A stretch of DNA of 64,000 nucleotides, taken from contig NZ_JAQQKV010000001.1 in assembly GCF_028550435.1 (NCBI RefSeq), positions 434,001-498,000 on the forward strand, in the 5' to 3' direction. Position numbers and translations under genes: made by a program. The stretch's first letter is position 1, and every line of letters starts with the position of its first letter. The notes below the pieces were generated by a model. That model worked only from the letters and a program-made list of their open reading frames with translations, ran no database searches and was not told the origin of the DNA. Origin of the DNA: Asticcacaulis machinosus (lineage in GTDB: Bacteria; Pseudomonadota; Alphaproteobacteria; Caulobacterales; Caulobacteraceae). Shown piece after piece: positions 8,691-18,240 of this stretch.

Positions 8691-9464
8691 ATGCTCATAC
8701 TGTTATCCCCAGCCAAATCACTGAACACAGATCCGGTAGCCGATTGGATCAAACCGACGGCCCCAAGATTTACCCCCCATACCAAAGCCTTGTTAGAAGT
8801 CATGAAAACCAAAAGCCCGGCTGATCTGCGCGGGTTAATGGACATATCCGATGATCTGGCGGAACTGAATTATCGCCGCTATCAGCGATTTAGCCGTCAG
8901 GAGGTTTTACCTGCCGCCATGATCTTTGACGGCGACGTATATGATGGCCTTAAGGCACGCGAGATGGATGAAAATGCCCTTCTTTGGGCGCAGGACAGGT
9001 TACGCATTTTATCCGGCCTGTATGGTGCTTTGCGCCCGCTGGATCAGATGCGCCCATATCGTCTTGAGATGGGCACAGCCCTGCCTACCGGCAAAGGCAA
9101 ATCGCTTTACGCATTTTGGGGCGACGATATTGCGCTAAGTCTTTCAAAGGACGCCAAAGCTGTCAAAACCGACACGATTCTCAATTTGGCAAGCCATGAG
9201 TACGCCAGGTCAGCACTTACCAAATCGCTTAAACTCAAAGTGATAAATACCCGTTTTCTCGATGAAAAAGATGGTAAGGCGCGGATTGTATCCTTCTTTG
9301 CCAAACGGGCGCGTGGCCTCATGGCACGTTATATCATCGACAACCGTATCGAAAATATAGAAGAGGCCAAAGCCTTTGATATCGATGGCTATAGTTTTAA
9401 GCCTGAGTCATCGACGAACAGCGAATGGGTCTTTTCACGGCCGCAGCCACCACTGAAATCTTAG
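8691..9464 (+). CDS. yaaA: Peroxide stress protein YaaA (DUF328)
   Basis: A 257-residue YaaA family member. It begins MLILLSPAKSLNTD, the hallmark N-terminus, and carries YDGL, LRILSGLYGALRPLD and YRLEMG, then KDGKARIVSFFAKRARG near the C-terminus. The family limits intracellular iron-driven damage under H2O2 stress and binds DNA. The ATG at 8691 matches the family start better than the GTG at 8685. No clear Shine-Dalgarno sequence is seen. It converges on the Sua5 gene, 9 bases apart. Confidence 0.93.
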   Translation: MLILLSPAKSLNTDPVADWIKPTAPRFTPHTKALLEVMKTKSPADLRGLMDISDDLAELNYRRYQRFSRQEVLPAAMIFDGDVYDGLKAREMDENALLWAQDRLRILSGLYGALRPLDQMRPYRLEMGTALPTGKGKSLYAFWGDDIALSLSKDAKAVKTDTILNLASHEYARSALTKSLKLKVINTRFLDEKDGKARIVSFFAKRARGLMARYIIDNRIENIEEAKAFDIDGYSFKPESSTNSEWVFSRPQPPLKS

Positions 9465-9473
9465 CTCTAACCC

Positions 9474-10391
9474 TTAGCCGACATAACCGGCTGCCCGCTT
9501 AAGGCGATCATTTATGGCCTCCCCCAGCCCTTCGGACGGTATAGGGGCCACACAGATTTTTCGCGGCTTTAAACGATCAGCTTTTCTTAAATAAGTAAAT
9601 AGGTTAGCGGCAGCTTCTGATGTGTTCCGTGAAGCACTGAGCTGAAAAATCGGGCCTGCGTAATCCGTAGGTCCAAACGCCAGATACGCGCATCCTTCAT
9701 CAGGCTTCACCACATTGATTTCAACCTTAGCATCCGGCGCATAATGTACTGCCAACCGGCCTGGGGAGCGATGTCCGTCGTGATCATCGCCTTTTAAAGG
9801 CCCGATCAGTGCCTCGATGTCTGCGCGCGTAACAGCCCCGGCCCTCAGATAACGCGCGTCATCCCTCAGACTAACGACCGTAGATTCCAGTCCAATCTGA
9901 CAATCGCCACCGTCAATAGACGCGGCAACAAATGCGCCCGTCTCTTCTACAGCATCTGATAATCGCGTCGGACTGGGCCTGCCGGAGCGATTTGCTGACG
10001 GAGCGACTACGCCCTCACCAAAACCATTAAGAATTTCAAGGGCGACCGGGTGCGCCGGCACTCTCAAGGCCACACTGTCAAGACCTGCCCGTGCCAGATC
10101 ACAGACCAGACGGGCATCTTTGATCGGCAGTACCAAGGTCAAGGGACCGGGCCAGAATGCGCTGGCCAAAACCCGTGCGCGATCATCAAAGTGCGCGATG
10201 TGTTCAGCCAAGGCCGCACTAGCAACATGCACAATCAATGGATTAAACTGAGGGCGGCCTTTGGCTGCAAATACCTTGGCCACAGCCGCAGAATCACAGG
10301 CCCTGGCCCCTAAACCATAAACCGTTTCCGTCGGCAGAAATATCAGATTGCTGGCCCTAAGCGCGGCCACGGCATCATCAACAGTTGTCAT
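9474..10391 (-). CDS. L-threonylcarbamoyladenylate synthase, Sua5/YciO/YrdC type
   Basis: A 305-residue long-form Sua5 protein. The YrdC domain (about 5-195) contains LPTETVYGLGARA and KGRPQFNPLIVHV, both near-diagnostic, and the C-terminal Sua5 domain (about 205-305) begins at the RSPGRLAVHYAPDA linker. It makes threonylcarbamoyl-AMP from Thr, bicarbonate and ATP, the first step of the t6A37 modification of ANN-decoding tRNAs. The ATG at 10391 is preferred over a TTG 18 bases upstream. It is followed on the same strand by the upstream cytochrome b561 fusion gene's stop, 40 bases away. Confidence 0.93.
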   Translation of the reverse strand: MTTVDDAVAALRASNLIFLPTETVYGLGARACDSAAVAKVFAAKGRPQFNPLIVHVASAALAEHIAHFDDRARVLASAFWPGPLTLVLPIKDARLVCDLARAGLDSVALRVPAHPVALEILNGFGEGVVAPSANRSGRPSPTRLSDAVEETGAFVAASIDGGDCQIGLESTVVSLRDDARYLRAGAVTRADIEALIGPLKGDDHDGHRSPGRLAVHYAPDAKVEINVVKPDEGCAYLAFGPTDYAGPIFQLSASRNTSEAAANLFTYLRKADRLKPRKICVAPIPSEGLGEAINDRLKRAAGYVG

Positions 10392-10430
10392 ATCGCGCCC
10401 ATAACACAAAGTAAGGTGCCTGACTTGTGC

Positions 10431-11711
10431 TTATTTTAAAGCCGTAGCGCGAATAGTAAAATCAAGTTTAACCTTCGCTGGAATCTGATCGGTTGATGCC
10501 CAGTCACCAGAGCCAACCCCGAAATCCAACCGATCAAGTTCGACCCTGGCTGTCACATTGGCGGTTCTCGAAGCATTGATCTCGGTAATTTTGAGCGTAA
10601 ATGGCAGATCAAAGGGTTTGGTTTGACCATTCAGGGTAAGCCTGCCTTTGGCGATAAATTTATCATCACCAGTTTTGGCAAATGATTTCGCTTCAAACGT
10701 CGCTTTGGGGTGGGCGGCGATATTGAAAAACGACTCACTTTTCAGAGTATTATCGCGCTCAGCATCATCAGTGCTGACGGACGCCAGATTGATCACTACG
10801 CGTATCGAAGACCGGTCAAGCGACTCAGGATCAAAACGGATATCGGCTTTATAGTCGCTGAAGCGACCGTTTATATCTGCCCCCTGAAATGCGGTCACAA
10901 AATTTAAACGGCTGGCGGACTTGTTCACAGTCCATGTGGGCACAGCCATTGTCGTTTGAGTCGATGCGGCTGAGGCTGACGGCAAAGTCGCTTCTGAGAC
11001 CGCAACCGCGCTAATCTCGCTTTCAGAAACAGCCGCTTCCTGAGCCATTGGCGCCGCAGGCGTTAAGGTCGTTTTAGTTGCCTTTTCGCCTCTGAAAACC
11101 AACGCCCCTGCAACGACCGCAGCGACAACCGTCACCACAGGCACAATCCACCGCCAGTTCAGCAGCGGCACAGGCGTAAGTCCCGGCACCATGCGGGTTA
11201 TAGTATTATCTTTGTCAATAACATGGTGCTTGAGCGCGGCGCCGACATGCAGAGGTATCAGCACATAGGTAATCAGCTTGGCTAACAGACCATGCGCAAC
11301 CACCCAGGCATCGTGAGTCTGTTCAGACGCTGGCACCGGCAAGTGCGGCCACGGTATAATGCCATAAAGCACAGTCTTGATCGCCATCGGGCTGGCCGAC
11401 ACCATCGCCCACCCCGTGAGTGGCAAACCAATCATAGCTACGTAAAAACCCCAGTGGACGGCTTTTGCGGCCGCCATCTGCCATTTGGGCCCTTCGACTT
11501 CAGGTGGTGCCTTATAGGCCAAGCGAAGTCCGAGACGGATAAAGCTCAGAATAAGAATGGTTATGCCAATAGATTTATGCAGTTGAAAGCGCGCAAAACG
11601 CCCTGCGTCCTCGTCTTCCAAGCGCCAACCCAGAACTATCATGAAGATTATCAGACCGGCGATCAGCCAATGCAGCCAACGGCTATAGCGATTATAGGTT
11701 TCAACTGACAT
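10431..11711 (-). CDS. Cytochrome b561 - YceI fusion protein
   Basis: A 426-residue two-module protein. Residues about 1-180 form a four-helix cytochrome b561-type membrane domain with haem-ligand histidines (YSRWLHWLIAG, LHKSIGIT, VHWGFYVAMI, PLHVGAALKHHVID). A further hydrophobic segment lies near 190-207, followed by an Ala/Ser/Thr-rich linker. Residues about 255-426 are a periplasmic YceI-like lipocalin fold (WTVNKSASRLNFVTAFQG, RFDPESLDRSSIRVVI, TLNGQTKPFDLPFTLK) that binds isoprenoids. Electron transfer between the quinone pool and a bound isoprenoid is plausible but not shown. Confidence 0.92.
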   Translation of the reverse strand: MSVETYNRYSRWLHWLIAGLIIFMIVLGWRLEDEDAGRFARFQLHKSIGITILILSFIRLGLRLAYKAPPEVEGPKWQMAAAKAVHWGFYVAMIGLPLTGWAMVSASPMAIKTVLYGIIPWPHLPVPASEQTHDAWVVAHGLLAKLITYVLIPLHVGAALKHHVIDKDNTITRMVPGLTPVPLLNWRWIVPVVTVVAAVVAGALVFRGEKATKTTLTPAAPMAQEAAVSESEISAVAVSEATLPSASAASTQTTMAVPTWTVNKSASRLNFVTAFQGADINGRFSDYKADIRFDPESLDRSSIRVVINLASVSTDDAERDNTLKSESFFNIAAHPKATFEAKSFAKTGDDKFIAKGRLTLNGQTKPFDLPFTLKITEINASRTANVTARVELDRLDFGVGSGDWASTDQIPAKVKLDFTIRATALK

Positions 11712-11880
11712 GGTGCCCTCAAAGGTCGTGATACGTCCATATTGACAACGAATATGGATAAATCAAGACAAAATATGTAATATTTGTAGTTACATATCAA
11801 GATGACGCGAACGTAAACTTTTCTTGATCTTTTTGCGAACCGGATCATACTTGCCCCAACAACAGGATGAGGAAACCGAC

Positions 11881-13656
11881 ATGACCTTTCGGCCGAGCAC
11901 AAAAGACATAAACTTTTGCCTGCAACATATTGTGGATATAGACGATTTCTACCTGACCGAAGGCTATCCTGATTTTGACGGCGATATTTTATCAGCCGTG
12001 CTTGATGCTGCCGGAGATATGGCACGTGATGTTATAGCCCCGATCAATGTGGTGGGCGATCATCAGGGTGCAAGGTTGGAAAACGGACAGGTTTTAATTG
12101 CGGATGGCTTTGGTGAAGCTATTTCCGCCTATGCCGAGGGTGGCTGGAACAGCCTGGCTGCCGATCCCATGCACGGCGGCCAGGGACTGCCCAAAACCCT
12201 TGAGCAGGCCTGCTTTGAAATGTTCAATTCGGCCAATATGGCCTTCACACTGAACCCGACGCTCACCTTAGGCGCTATAGAGGCCCTGAGCGCATATGGG
12301 TCGGAGCGTCAAAAAACAATCTATCTGCCAAGGCTGATCAGTGGGGAATGGTCAGGCACGATGAACCTAACGGAACCGCAATCAGGATCAGACTTATCAA
12401 CCCTGACGACGGTGGCACAACCCATTGGAAATGGTTTGTACCAACTGACGGGTCAAAAGATCTTCATTACCTGGGGTGATCATGAAGCCCGCGAGAATAT
12501 CCTGCATCTGGTGCTGGCGCGACTGCCGGATGCGCCTGTGGGCACCAAAGGCATCTCCCTGTTCTTATGTCCCAAATATCAGATTGATGATGACGGAAAG
12601 TTGGGCGACCGTAATTCGGTCAGAGCCGTTGGCCTTGAGCACAAGATGGGCATCCACGCCTCACCCACCTGTGTTATGGCGTTTGAAGGCGCAGTCGCTG
12701 AAATGGTCGGCCCGCCCAATGAAGGCCTTGCGGCCATGTTTGTCATGATGAATGCCGCTCGCTTAGCCGTTGGCACACAGGGGGTCGGCATTGCTGACCG
12801 CGCCTGGCAACAGGCCCACCTTTACGCCATTGAGCGCCGTCAGGGACGCTCAGCACTCACCGGTCAAGGGAACGCAGCCATTTATGACCATCCGGATGTC
12901 AGGTTGACCCTGGCTTTGTGCAAGGCGAAAATTGATGCGGCGCGTGCGCTTTGTCTCGCCACAGCAAAGGCCTATGATCAGGCCCGTAAAGGCAGAGAGT
13001 CTGTACGCGACCGCGCCCGACGCCGTGAGGATTTATTTGTGCCGATAGCCAAGGCATGGGCAACACAGGTCGGATGTGACGTGGCATCTGCCGGCGTTCA
13101 GGTTCACGGCGGCATGGGATATATTGAAGAAACCGGCGCCGCCCAGCATTACCGTGATGCCCGCATAGCCCCCATTTATGAGGGCACCAATGGCATTCAA
13201 GCTGCCGATTTGGTCGGGCGAAAGTTATCACAGGATAACGGACTTGCAGCAAGAGAGCTAAGCGAAGACATTAGATTGTTCATAAAAGATACTGAAACTA
13301 AGAATGTAATTACGTTATCTGGTTTGATAGATGCGCTTCAGACATTTGATGAAGCCACAAACTGGCTCATTCAGCAAAAAGTGCAAAATCCGGCTACTGT
13401 GGCCACAGCCGCCAGCCGGTACCTGAGCTTATGTGGCGACCTCATCGGTGGCTGGCTTTTGGCGAAAGGCGCATTAGCAGCACAGGAACGTCTGGATCAA
13501 GGCGATGAAGATCGTGAATGGCTGAGGTCCAAAATCGCCCTTTATGAAATATACAGCACGCAGATTTTAAGTGCAGCCTCCGCTCATCTGTCGGCCATTA
13601 AAATGACCGTCGCCCCACTCGAAGCCTTAACGGCAGCAGCCATTTATCCTGATTAG
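11881..13656 (+). CDS. Acyl-CoA dehydrogenase (DmdC/FadE-like), copy 1
   Basis: A 591-residue long-form acyl-CoA dehydrogenase. Recognisable parts are GEWSGTMNLTEPQSGSDLS at the FAD/substrate fold, the KMGIHASPTCVMAF strand, VQVHGGMGYIEETGAAQHYRD, and the catalytic segment IYEGTNGIQAADLVGRK. The C-terminal extension is typical of the about-590-residue family that includes 3-methylmercaptopropionyl-CoA dehydrogenase. The start at 11881 follows GATGAGGAAACCGAC. It catalyses FAD-dependent alpha,beta-dehydrogenation of an acyl-CoA; the true substrate is unknown. A paralogue lies at 43311. It overlaps the convergent protease gene by four bases. Confidence 0.93.
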   Translation: MTFRPSTKDINFCLQHIVDIDDFYLTEGYPDFDGDILSAVLDAAGDMARDVIAPINVVGDHQGARLENGQVLIADGFGEAISAYAEGGWNSLAADPMHGGQGLPKTLEQACFEMFNSANMAFTLNPTLTLGAIEALSAYGSERQKTIYLPRLISGEWSGTMNLTEPQSGSDLSTLTTVAQPIGNGLYQLTGQKIFITWGDHEARENILHLVLARLPDAPVGTKGISLFLCPKYQIDDDGKLGDRNSVRAVGLEHKMGIHASPTCVMAFEGAVAEMVGPPNEGLAAMFVMMNAARLAVGTQGVGIADRAWQQAHLYAIERRQGRSALTGQGNAAIYDHPDVRLTLALCKAKIDAARALCLATAKAYDQARKGRESVRDRARRREDLFVPIAKAWATQVGCDVASAGVQVHGGMGYIEETGAAQHYRDARIAPIYEGTNGIQAADLVGRKLSQDNGLAARELSEDIRLFIKDTETKNVITLSGLIDALQTFDEATNWLIQQKVQNPATVATAASRYLSLCGDLIGGWLLAKGALAAQERLDQGDEDREWLRSKIALYEIYSTQILSAASAHLSAIKMTVAPLEALTAAAIYPD

Positions 13657-14561
13657 GGTTTGATCGTCTTAACCGCTGAGGGTTTGGCACCGCTATTGGT
13701 GGGTCGCGTAGGGTCTGGCACAATGTCACCTGTCGAATTATCGGGCGTCTTAGGCGGGCCAGATGAAACCGGCCGCACCACAAGCTTTTGCCGCAAAGCT
13801 TCCTCGTCCTGAGATTTCAGCAGCTTATCAATCGTGGAGCGCACAAAAACCGCATGCGTCACCAAGCCAAGCTCAAGCCGGCGATTGTCCTGCTCAACCT
13901 GCTTGGTCAGAATACCTGCAATAAAGGTAAGCGACGGCTGCTCTGTCCCCGGACGGCGGATTGTGCGATCGGTCATGAAGACAGGCCCGCCGGAATTGCC
14001 AGGAATAGCTGTTAAATCAATAAGAAAGGTTGGGTAATTCGTACTTGGAGTTAAGGGGTAAGACGCCACGCGCCCCGCTCGCAAAATAGGAAAACCCGCC
14101 GGATTAGCCGACAATCCATGCGGATAGCCGAGCGTCATCATCTCATCGCCCGGTCCGATACGGTAATCACTAAACGTCTTTTCGTCCGCCAGCCAGGCGA
14201 TTGGGACAACATTATCTTTGTAAGCCGCTGGCACTTCTACCGGAATAACGGCAACATCTTCTTTGCCGTGCTGCACCCACAAAGGCCCGCGGTCTGAACG
14301 GATAGTTAGCTTTGACGGACCATACTGCCACTTACCCGTAGCCCCTTCAAAACGCCACCCGATCCGAACGTCATTTGAGGGCATTTTTTCAAACACATGA
14401 GCAGCCGTTACCAGTACGATCTCAGGCGGGTTGCTGGAAGAATTATACCCGCGCGGCACTGATACCAGGAAGCCGGTACCTACCATGCGCTTACCATCGG
14501 CCAGAGGCTGATCGATTTGCACCGTCGCTTTGATCAGTTCCAGTGTTAAATCAGCGTCCAT
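13653..14561 (-). CDS. Trypsin-like serine protease
   Basis: A 302-residue S1-family peptidase with a complete-looking triad: His55 in TAAHVF, Asp102 in KEDVAVIPV and Ser190 in IPGNSGGPVF. There is no PDZ domain; residues after about 250 form a Pro/Thr-rich tail. No clear signal peptide is present, since the N-terminus is charged, so a cytoplasmic location or non-classical export is likely. GAGGGCATAAGG precedes the ATG. The gene stands alone, convergent with the acyl-CoA dehydrogenase. Confidence 0.83.
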   Translation of the reverse strand: MDADLTLELIKATVQIDQPLADGKRMVGTGFLVSVPRGYNSSSNPPEIVLVTAAHVFEKMPSNDVRIGWRFEGATGKWQYGPSKLTIRSDRGPLWVQHGKEDVAVIPVEVPAAYKDNVVPIAWLADEKTFSDYRIGPGDEMMTLGYPHGLSANPAGFPILRAGRVASYPLTPSTNYPTFLIDLTAIPGNSGGPVFMTDRTIRRPGTEQPSLTFIAGILTKQVEQDNRRLELGLVTHAVFVRSTIDKLLKSQDEEALRQKLVVRPVSSGPPKTPDNSTGDIVPDPTRPTNSGAKPSAVKTIKP

Positions 14562-14718
14562 AAACCTTATGCCCTCGAAAAAAATGGCCGACAGTGAATC
14601 TTACCAAACCGTCATTTGACGGGCAGTTAAGAACCGTCGCAATCTCATTACAAAGATAAACCATTCCCGCCCCACTATCTTCCCCGTTCACCGGGTAATC
14701 TGTCAAAGGTGTAATCAC

Positions 14719-16959
14719 ATGAAAAGCCGCATAAATCGCAGAAACCTGCTTGTAAGCAGCATAAGTGTTGGATTTATGGTCAACTCTGGTTTTGGTGTCA
14801 CACCCGCCCTATCCGCATCAGGAAGTCATATGTCTAAACTCACAGCCCCAAAAGCTAAAAAGATCCCGCACAAGATCGAGCAACTGGGCTACACCCGCGT
14901 CGATAACTACAACTGGATGAAGGATGATCGCTGGCAGGAAGTCCTGCGCGATCCCGATCTGATCAAGGCCGAGGTCAAAGAGCACCTCATTCTCGAAAAC
15001 GCCTATTCCAAGGATATGCTTAAAGCCACCGAAGATTTGCAGGCGACTTTGTTCGAAGAGATGAAGAGGCGCATCAAGGAAGACGATTCGTCGGTGCCTG
15101 CCGCAGACGGGGCCTGGGAATATTATGTCCGCTATAATAAGGGCGCTCAACACCCGATCAATGCCCGTAAACCGCGCGGCAAAGACAAGATCAGCAAAGA
15201 AATCATCCCGTTTGCGGCTGTACCTTCGGATGAGCAAATTCTGCTGGATGAAGATGCCGCCGCAAAGGGCACGGACTACTACTCTACCGGTACGACGACT
15301 CATAGCCCCGACCATAAGCTTTACGCCTGGTCCGAGGATACGCAAGGGTCTGAGGTCTATAAAATCCATGTCAAGGATTTAACCACCGGCCAGCGCCAGG
15401 GCACACCGGTCGAAAGTGCTACGGGTGATTTTGTGTTTTCACCGGATTCGCAATATCTTTTCTGGACATTCCGTGACGACAATGGTCGCCCGTCAAAAAT
15501 TTTCCGCCGCCCTGCCAAAGGCGGTGAAGATGTTCTGATTTATGAAGAAAAAGACCCCGGCTTTTTCATTGGCGTGGGTACGCTCTCGTCCGATAAGTAC
15601 ATTGTCATCAGCATTGGCAATCAGGAAACGTCCGAAACGTGGCTCATACCGGCCTCTGATCCGACCAAAGCACCGGTTTGTGTTGAACCGCGGCAAACCG
15701 GCGTCATGTATGATGTTGATCACTGGGATGACCGTTTTGTCATCCTTACGAATGCTGATGATGCAGTTGATTTTAAAGTGATGACATCGACCGCGGCGCT
15801 TCCATCCAAGTCAAGTTGGAAGCCGTGGATCGCCCACCGTCCTGGAACCTATATAACTGGCTTAGGGCTCTATAAAGGCCACATGGTGCGGGTTGAGCGT
15901 GAAAATGCCAATTCCCGCATTGTGGTCACCAAAAAAGCCGATCTCAGCGAACACACCATCGCCGTCAACGAAGAAGCCTTCGCCCTCGGCATGGGCGGCT
16001 CGTTAGAGTATGACACAACGGTGATGCGCTACACCTATACTTCACCCACAACGCCCGCGCAGACCTACGACTATGATATGGAAAGCCGTCAGAAAAGTCT
16101 GCGCAAGACGCAGGTCATTCCGTCCGGCCACAATCCGGCTGATTATGTCGCCAAACGGCTGTACGCCAAGGCACCGGACGGCGTTGAGGTGCCGATCACC
16201 GTTTTGATGAAAAAAGGCGTTGCTTTGGATGGCAAGGCCCCCATGCTGCTTTACGGCTACGGCTCCTACGGCATTCCGATGGAACCCAGCTTTTCGATCC
16301 GCAATCTGAGCCTGGTCAATCGCGGATGGATCTGGGCGACGGCCCATATACGCGGCGGATCGGAAAAAGGCCGTGGCTGGTTCATGGATGGCCGTAAGTT
16401 CAAAAAAAAGAACACCTTCACCGACTTCATTGCCTGTGCGGAGCATCTGACGGCTAACGGTTATGGTTCCAAAGGCCAGATCGTCGCCTACGGTGGTTCA
16501 GCCGGTGGGCTGTTGATGGGGGCTGTTACCAACATGCGCCCTGATCTGTGGGCCGGTGTGATCGGGGCCGTACCGTTTGTCGATGTGCTCAACACCATGA
16601 GCGACACCTCTTTGCCGCTAACCCCACCCGAATGGCCAGAATGGGGTAATCCGATCGAAGACAAAGCGGCCTATGACTACATTGCGACTTACAGTCCCTA
16701 TGACAACATTACTGCCAAAGCCTACCCACCTGTGCTGGCTACCGGCGGCCTGAGCGATCCGCGCGTCACCTACTGGGAGCCGATGAAGTGGATTTCGGCT
16801 CTGCGCGAATACAACACATCCGATGCGCCTATGCTGCTGAAAATCAATATGGAAGCCGGTCACGGCGGCGCTTCGGGCCGCTTTGACTTCCTGAAGGAAA
16901 TCGCGTTCGATTACGCCTTTGCCATCTGGGCCATCGATAAGGGATATCTAAAAGCCTAA
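14719..16959 (+). CDS. S9A prolyl oligopeptidase family (oligopeptidase B-like), predicted Tat substrate
   Basis: A 746-residue peptidase. The N-terminus carries a twin-arginine-like signal (NRRNLLVSS) followed by a hydrophobic stretch, suggesting Tat export. A seven-bladed propeller domain (about 55-460) precedes the alpha/beta-hydrolase domain. The triad is Ser594 in GGSAGGLL, Asp680 in LSDPRV and His715 in AGHGGASG. Oligopeptidase B cleaves short peptides after basic residues. An internal ATG at 14830 would give a cytoplasmic form without the signal; which one is used is not certain. The next gene begins immediately after its stop codon. Confidence 0.92.
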   Translation: MKSRINRRNLLVSSISVGFMVNSGFGVTPALSASGSHMSKLTAPKAKKIPHKIEQLGYTRVDNYNWMKDDRWQEVLRDPDLIKAEVKEHLILENAYSKDMLKATEDLQATLFEEMKRRIKEDDSSVPAADGAWEYYVRYNKGAQHPINARKPRGKDKISKEIIPFAAVPSDEQILLDEDAAAKGTDYYSTGTTTHSPDHKLYAWSEDTQGSEVYKIHVKDLTTGQRQGTPVESATGDFVFSPDSQYLFWTFRDDNGRPSKIFRRPAKGGEDVLIYEEKDPGFFIGVGTLSSDKYIVISIGNQETSETWLIPASDPTKAPVCVEPRQTGVMYDVDHWDDRFVILTNADDAVDFKVMTSTAALPSKSSWKPWIAHRPGTYITGLGLYKGHMVRVERENANSRIVVTKKADLSEHTIAVNEEAFALGMGGSLEYDTTVMRYTYTSPTTPAQTYDYDMESRQKSLRKTQVIPSGHNPADYVAKRLYAKAPDGVEVPITVLMKKGVALDGKAPMLLYGYGSYGIPMEPSFSIRNLSLVNRGWIWATAHIRGGSEKGRGWFMDGRKFKKKNTFTDFIACAEHLTANGYGSKGQIVAYGGSAGGLLMGAVTNMRPDLWAGVIGAVPFVDVLNTMSDTSLPLTPPEWPEWGNPIEDKAAYDYIATYSPYDNITAKAYPPVLATGGLSDPRVTYWEPMKWISALREYNTSDAPMLLKINMEAGHGGASGRFDFLKEIAFDYAFAIWAIDKGYLKA

Positions 16960-17514
16960 ATGTCTGACACAGGATCAATCATAGTCCGCAAAGCTACCTT
17001 TGCGGACTTCTCCGCCATTACGGAAATATATGGCCATAACTGCTTGCATGGCACAGGTACGTTTGCGCTTGAGCCTGCGACACCCCAGGAAATGATGTCG
17101 CGCTGGCATGAAATCCGTCAGATGGAATTACCGTACCTGGTCGCTGTCGATAACGGGGAGGTATTGGGCTATGCCTATGCCTCTCCGTTTCGCACTCGCC
17201 CTGGTTACCGCTACGGTATCGAAGACAGTATCTACATCCACCCCGATCATCAGGGCAAAGGCATTGGCAAATTGCTTCTATCTGATCTGATTAGGGAAAC
17301 CACGGATCTGGGTTACTACATGATGATTGCCGTAATCGGTGACGGTAAAAATGCGGCATCGATTAATGTGCACAAAGCGTTAGGTTTTGACGAAACCGGG
17401 CGTTTGCCTAATGCCGGCTACAAATTAGGACGATGGTTGGACGTAGTCTTTATGTGCCGTACATTACGGCCTCTGGACACCCCTCCGATCGGCAATGGCT
17501 GGAAATCCAGTTAA
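16960..17514 (+). CDS. GNAT N-acetyltransferase (phosphinothricin acetyltransferase-like)
   Basis: A 184-residue GNAT protein. It contains IYGHNCLHGTGTFALE, the acetyl-CoA pyrophosphate-binding loop in HPDHQGKGIGKLLL, and SINVHKALGFDETGRL, all typical of the Pat/Bar-like subfamily that acetylates small amines such as methionine sulfoximine. Its ATG directly follows the TAA of the upstream peptidase with no spacing, so translation is probably coupled. It is the last intact gene before the decayed stretch. Confidence 0.9.
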   Translation: MSDTGSIIVRKATFADFSAITEIYGHNCLHGTGTFALEPATPQEMMSRWHEIRQMELPYLVAVDNGEVLGYAYASPFRTRPGYRYGIEDSIYIHPDHQGKGIGKLLLSDLIRETTDLGYYMMIAVIGDGKNAASINVHKALGFDETGRLPNAGYKLGRWLDVVFMCRTLRPLDTPPIGNGWKSS

Positions 17515-18240
17515 GAGTAAGGCCGCGCCTTATGTATCGACTACGCCCCACAATAGGCTATTTTTTAATATTTTTGAAAAATATGGAGAAAATCGAGCGT
17601 GGCTGGCCTTTGCGTCAAAGTATAGAACTTTACTATTCACACCAGATATAGAGTTAATGGAAAAGTTGTCGGCAGCAAAACGCGATGACTACGGATGGAG
17701 AACAACACAATACTGCACCATAACTCTTCATAATTAAACATGTCCGTGAAGCAATAAAAATTCATGCGATACGATCACTTAACGAATAAATTCAACTACG
17801 CGCCAAGAACCCGAATTCTTGCAAATTCGAATATAACCTAAACTGCCCCTGCCGCCTACCCAACGTAGCTTCAGAAACGTTAACAGGCGGCAGGGCGCGG
17901 TCACCTGCATAATGGAGGCGATAACCGCCGATATCGTTGAAAAGGTCGGTTTAACGCTAAATTTGGGGCGTGGAGCAGAAACTCAGCGGCGGGATACGCC
18001 TCTCCTCAGACCAGCTTAGGCTGCTTTACCGGCACTACCTTTGCCAATTTCCTCAGGTTTTGGTCGGTGGCCGCCAGGAGAAACTCATCTCTGGCACCGT
18101 TTGGACCGCGTAGTCACAGCAAGACACTGTGAATCCTCAGCACACGAAATGGAGAAGATAGCCATCTCCCGATTGCTGCGGCAGATGGCTAGTTTAATGC
18201 ACCGACATTTTCCACGGCATCAAGGCGTAAGAGGCAGTTT
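17515..18240. other. Decayed intergenic stretch with no intact gene
   Basis: This 726-base stretch holds no convincing gene. A fragment in frame with 17495-17737 reads about 70 residues with a coherent look (RLFFNIFEKYGENRAWLAF) but has no start signal and no recognised family. The right half holds a probable transposase tail on the minus strand (listed separately). The composition is more AT-rich than neighbouring genes around 17540-17860. No tRNA-end duplication was seen by eye. Confidence 0.5.
18006..18112 (-). pseudogene. Transposase C-terminal remnant
   Basis: On the minus strand, about 35 codons read RGPNGARDEFLLAATDQNL, then RKLAKVVPVKQPKLV and a stop. This resembles the conserved C-terminal tail of DDE transposases, IS1182-like by memory (an RG.xGA.DEFLLAATAQNLRKLAK-type ending). 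Upstream the frame is broken by a TGA at about 18113-18115 and no longer resembles a transposase, so only the tail survives. The family assignment rests on this short motif alone. Confidence 0.45.
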
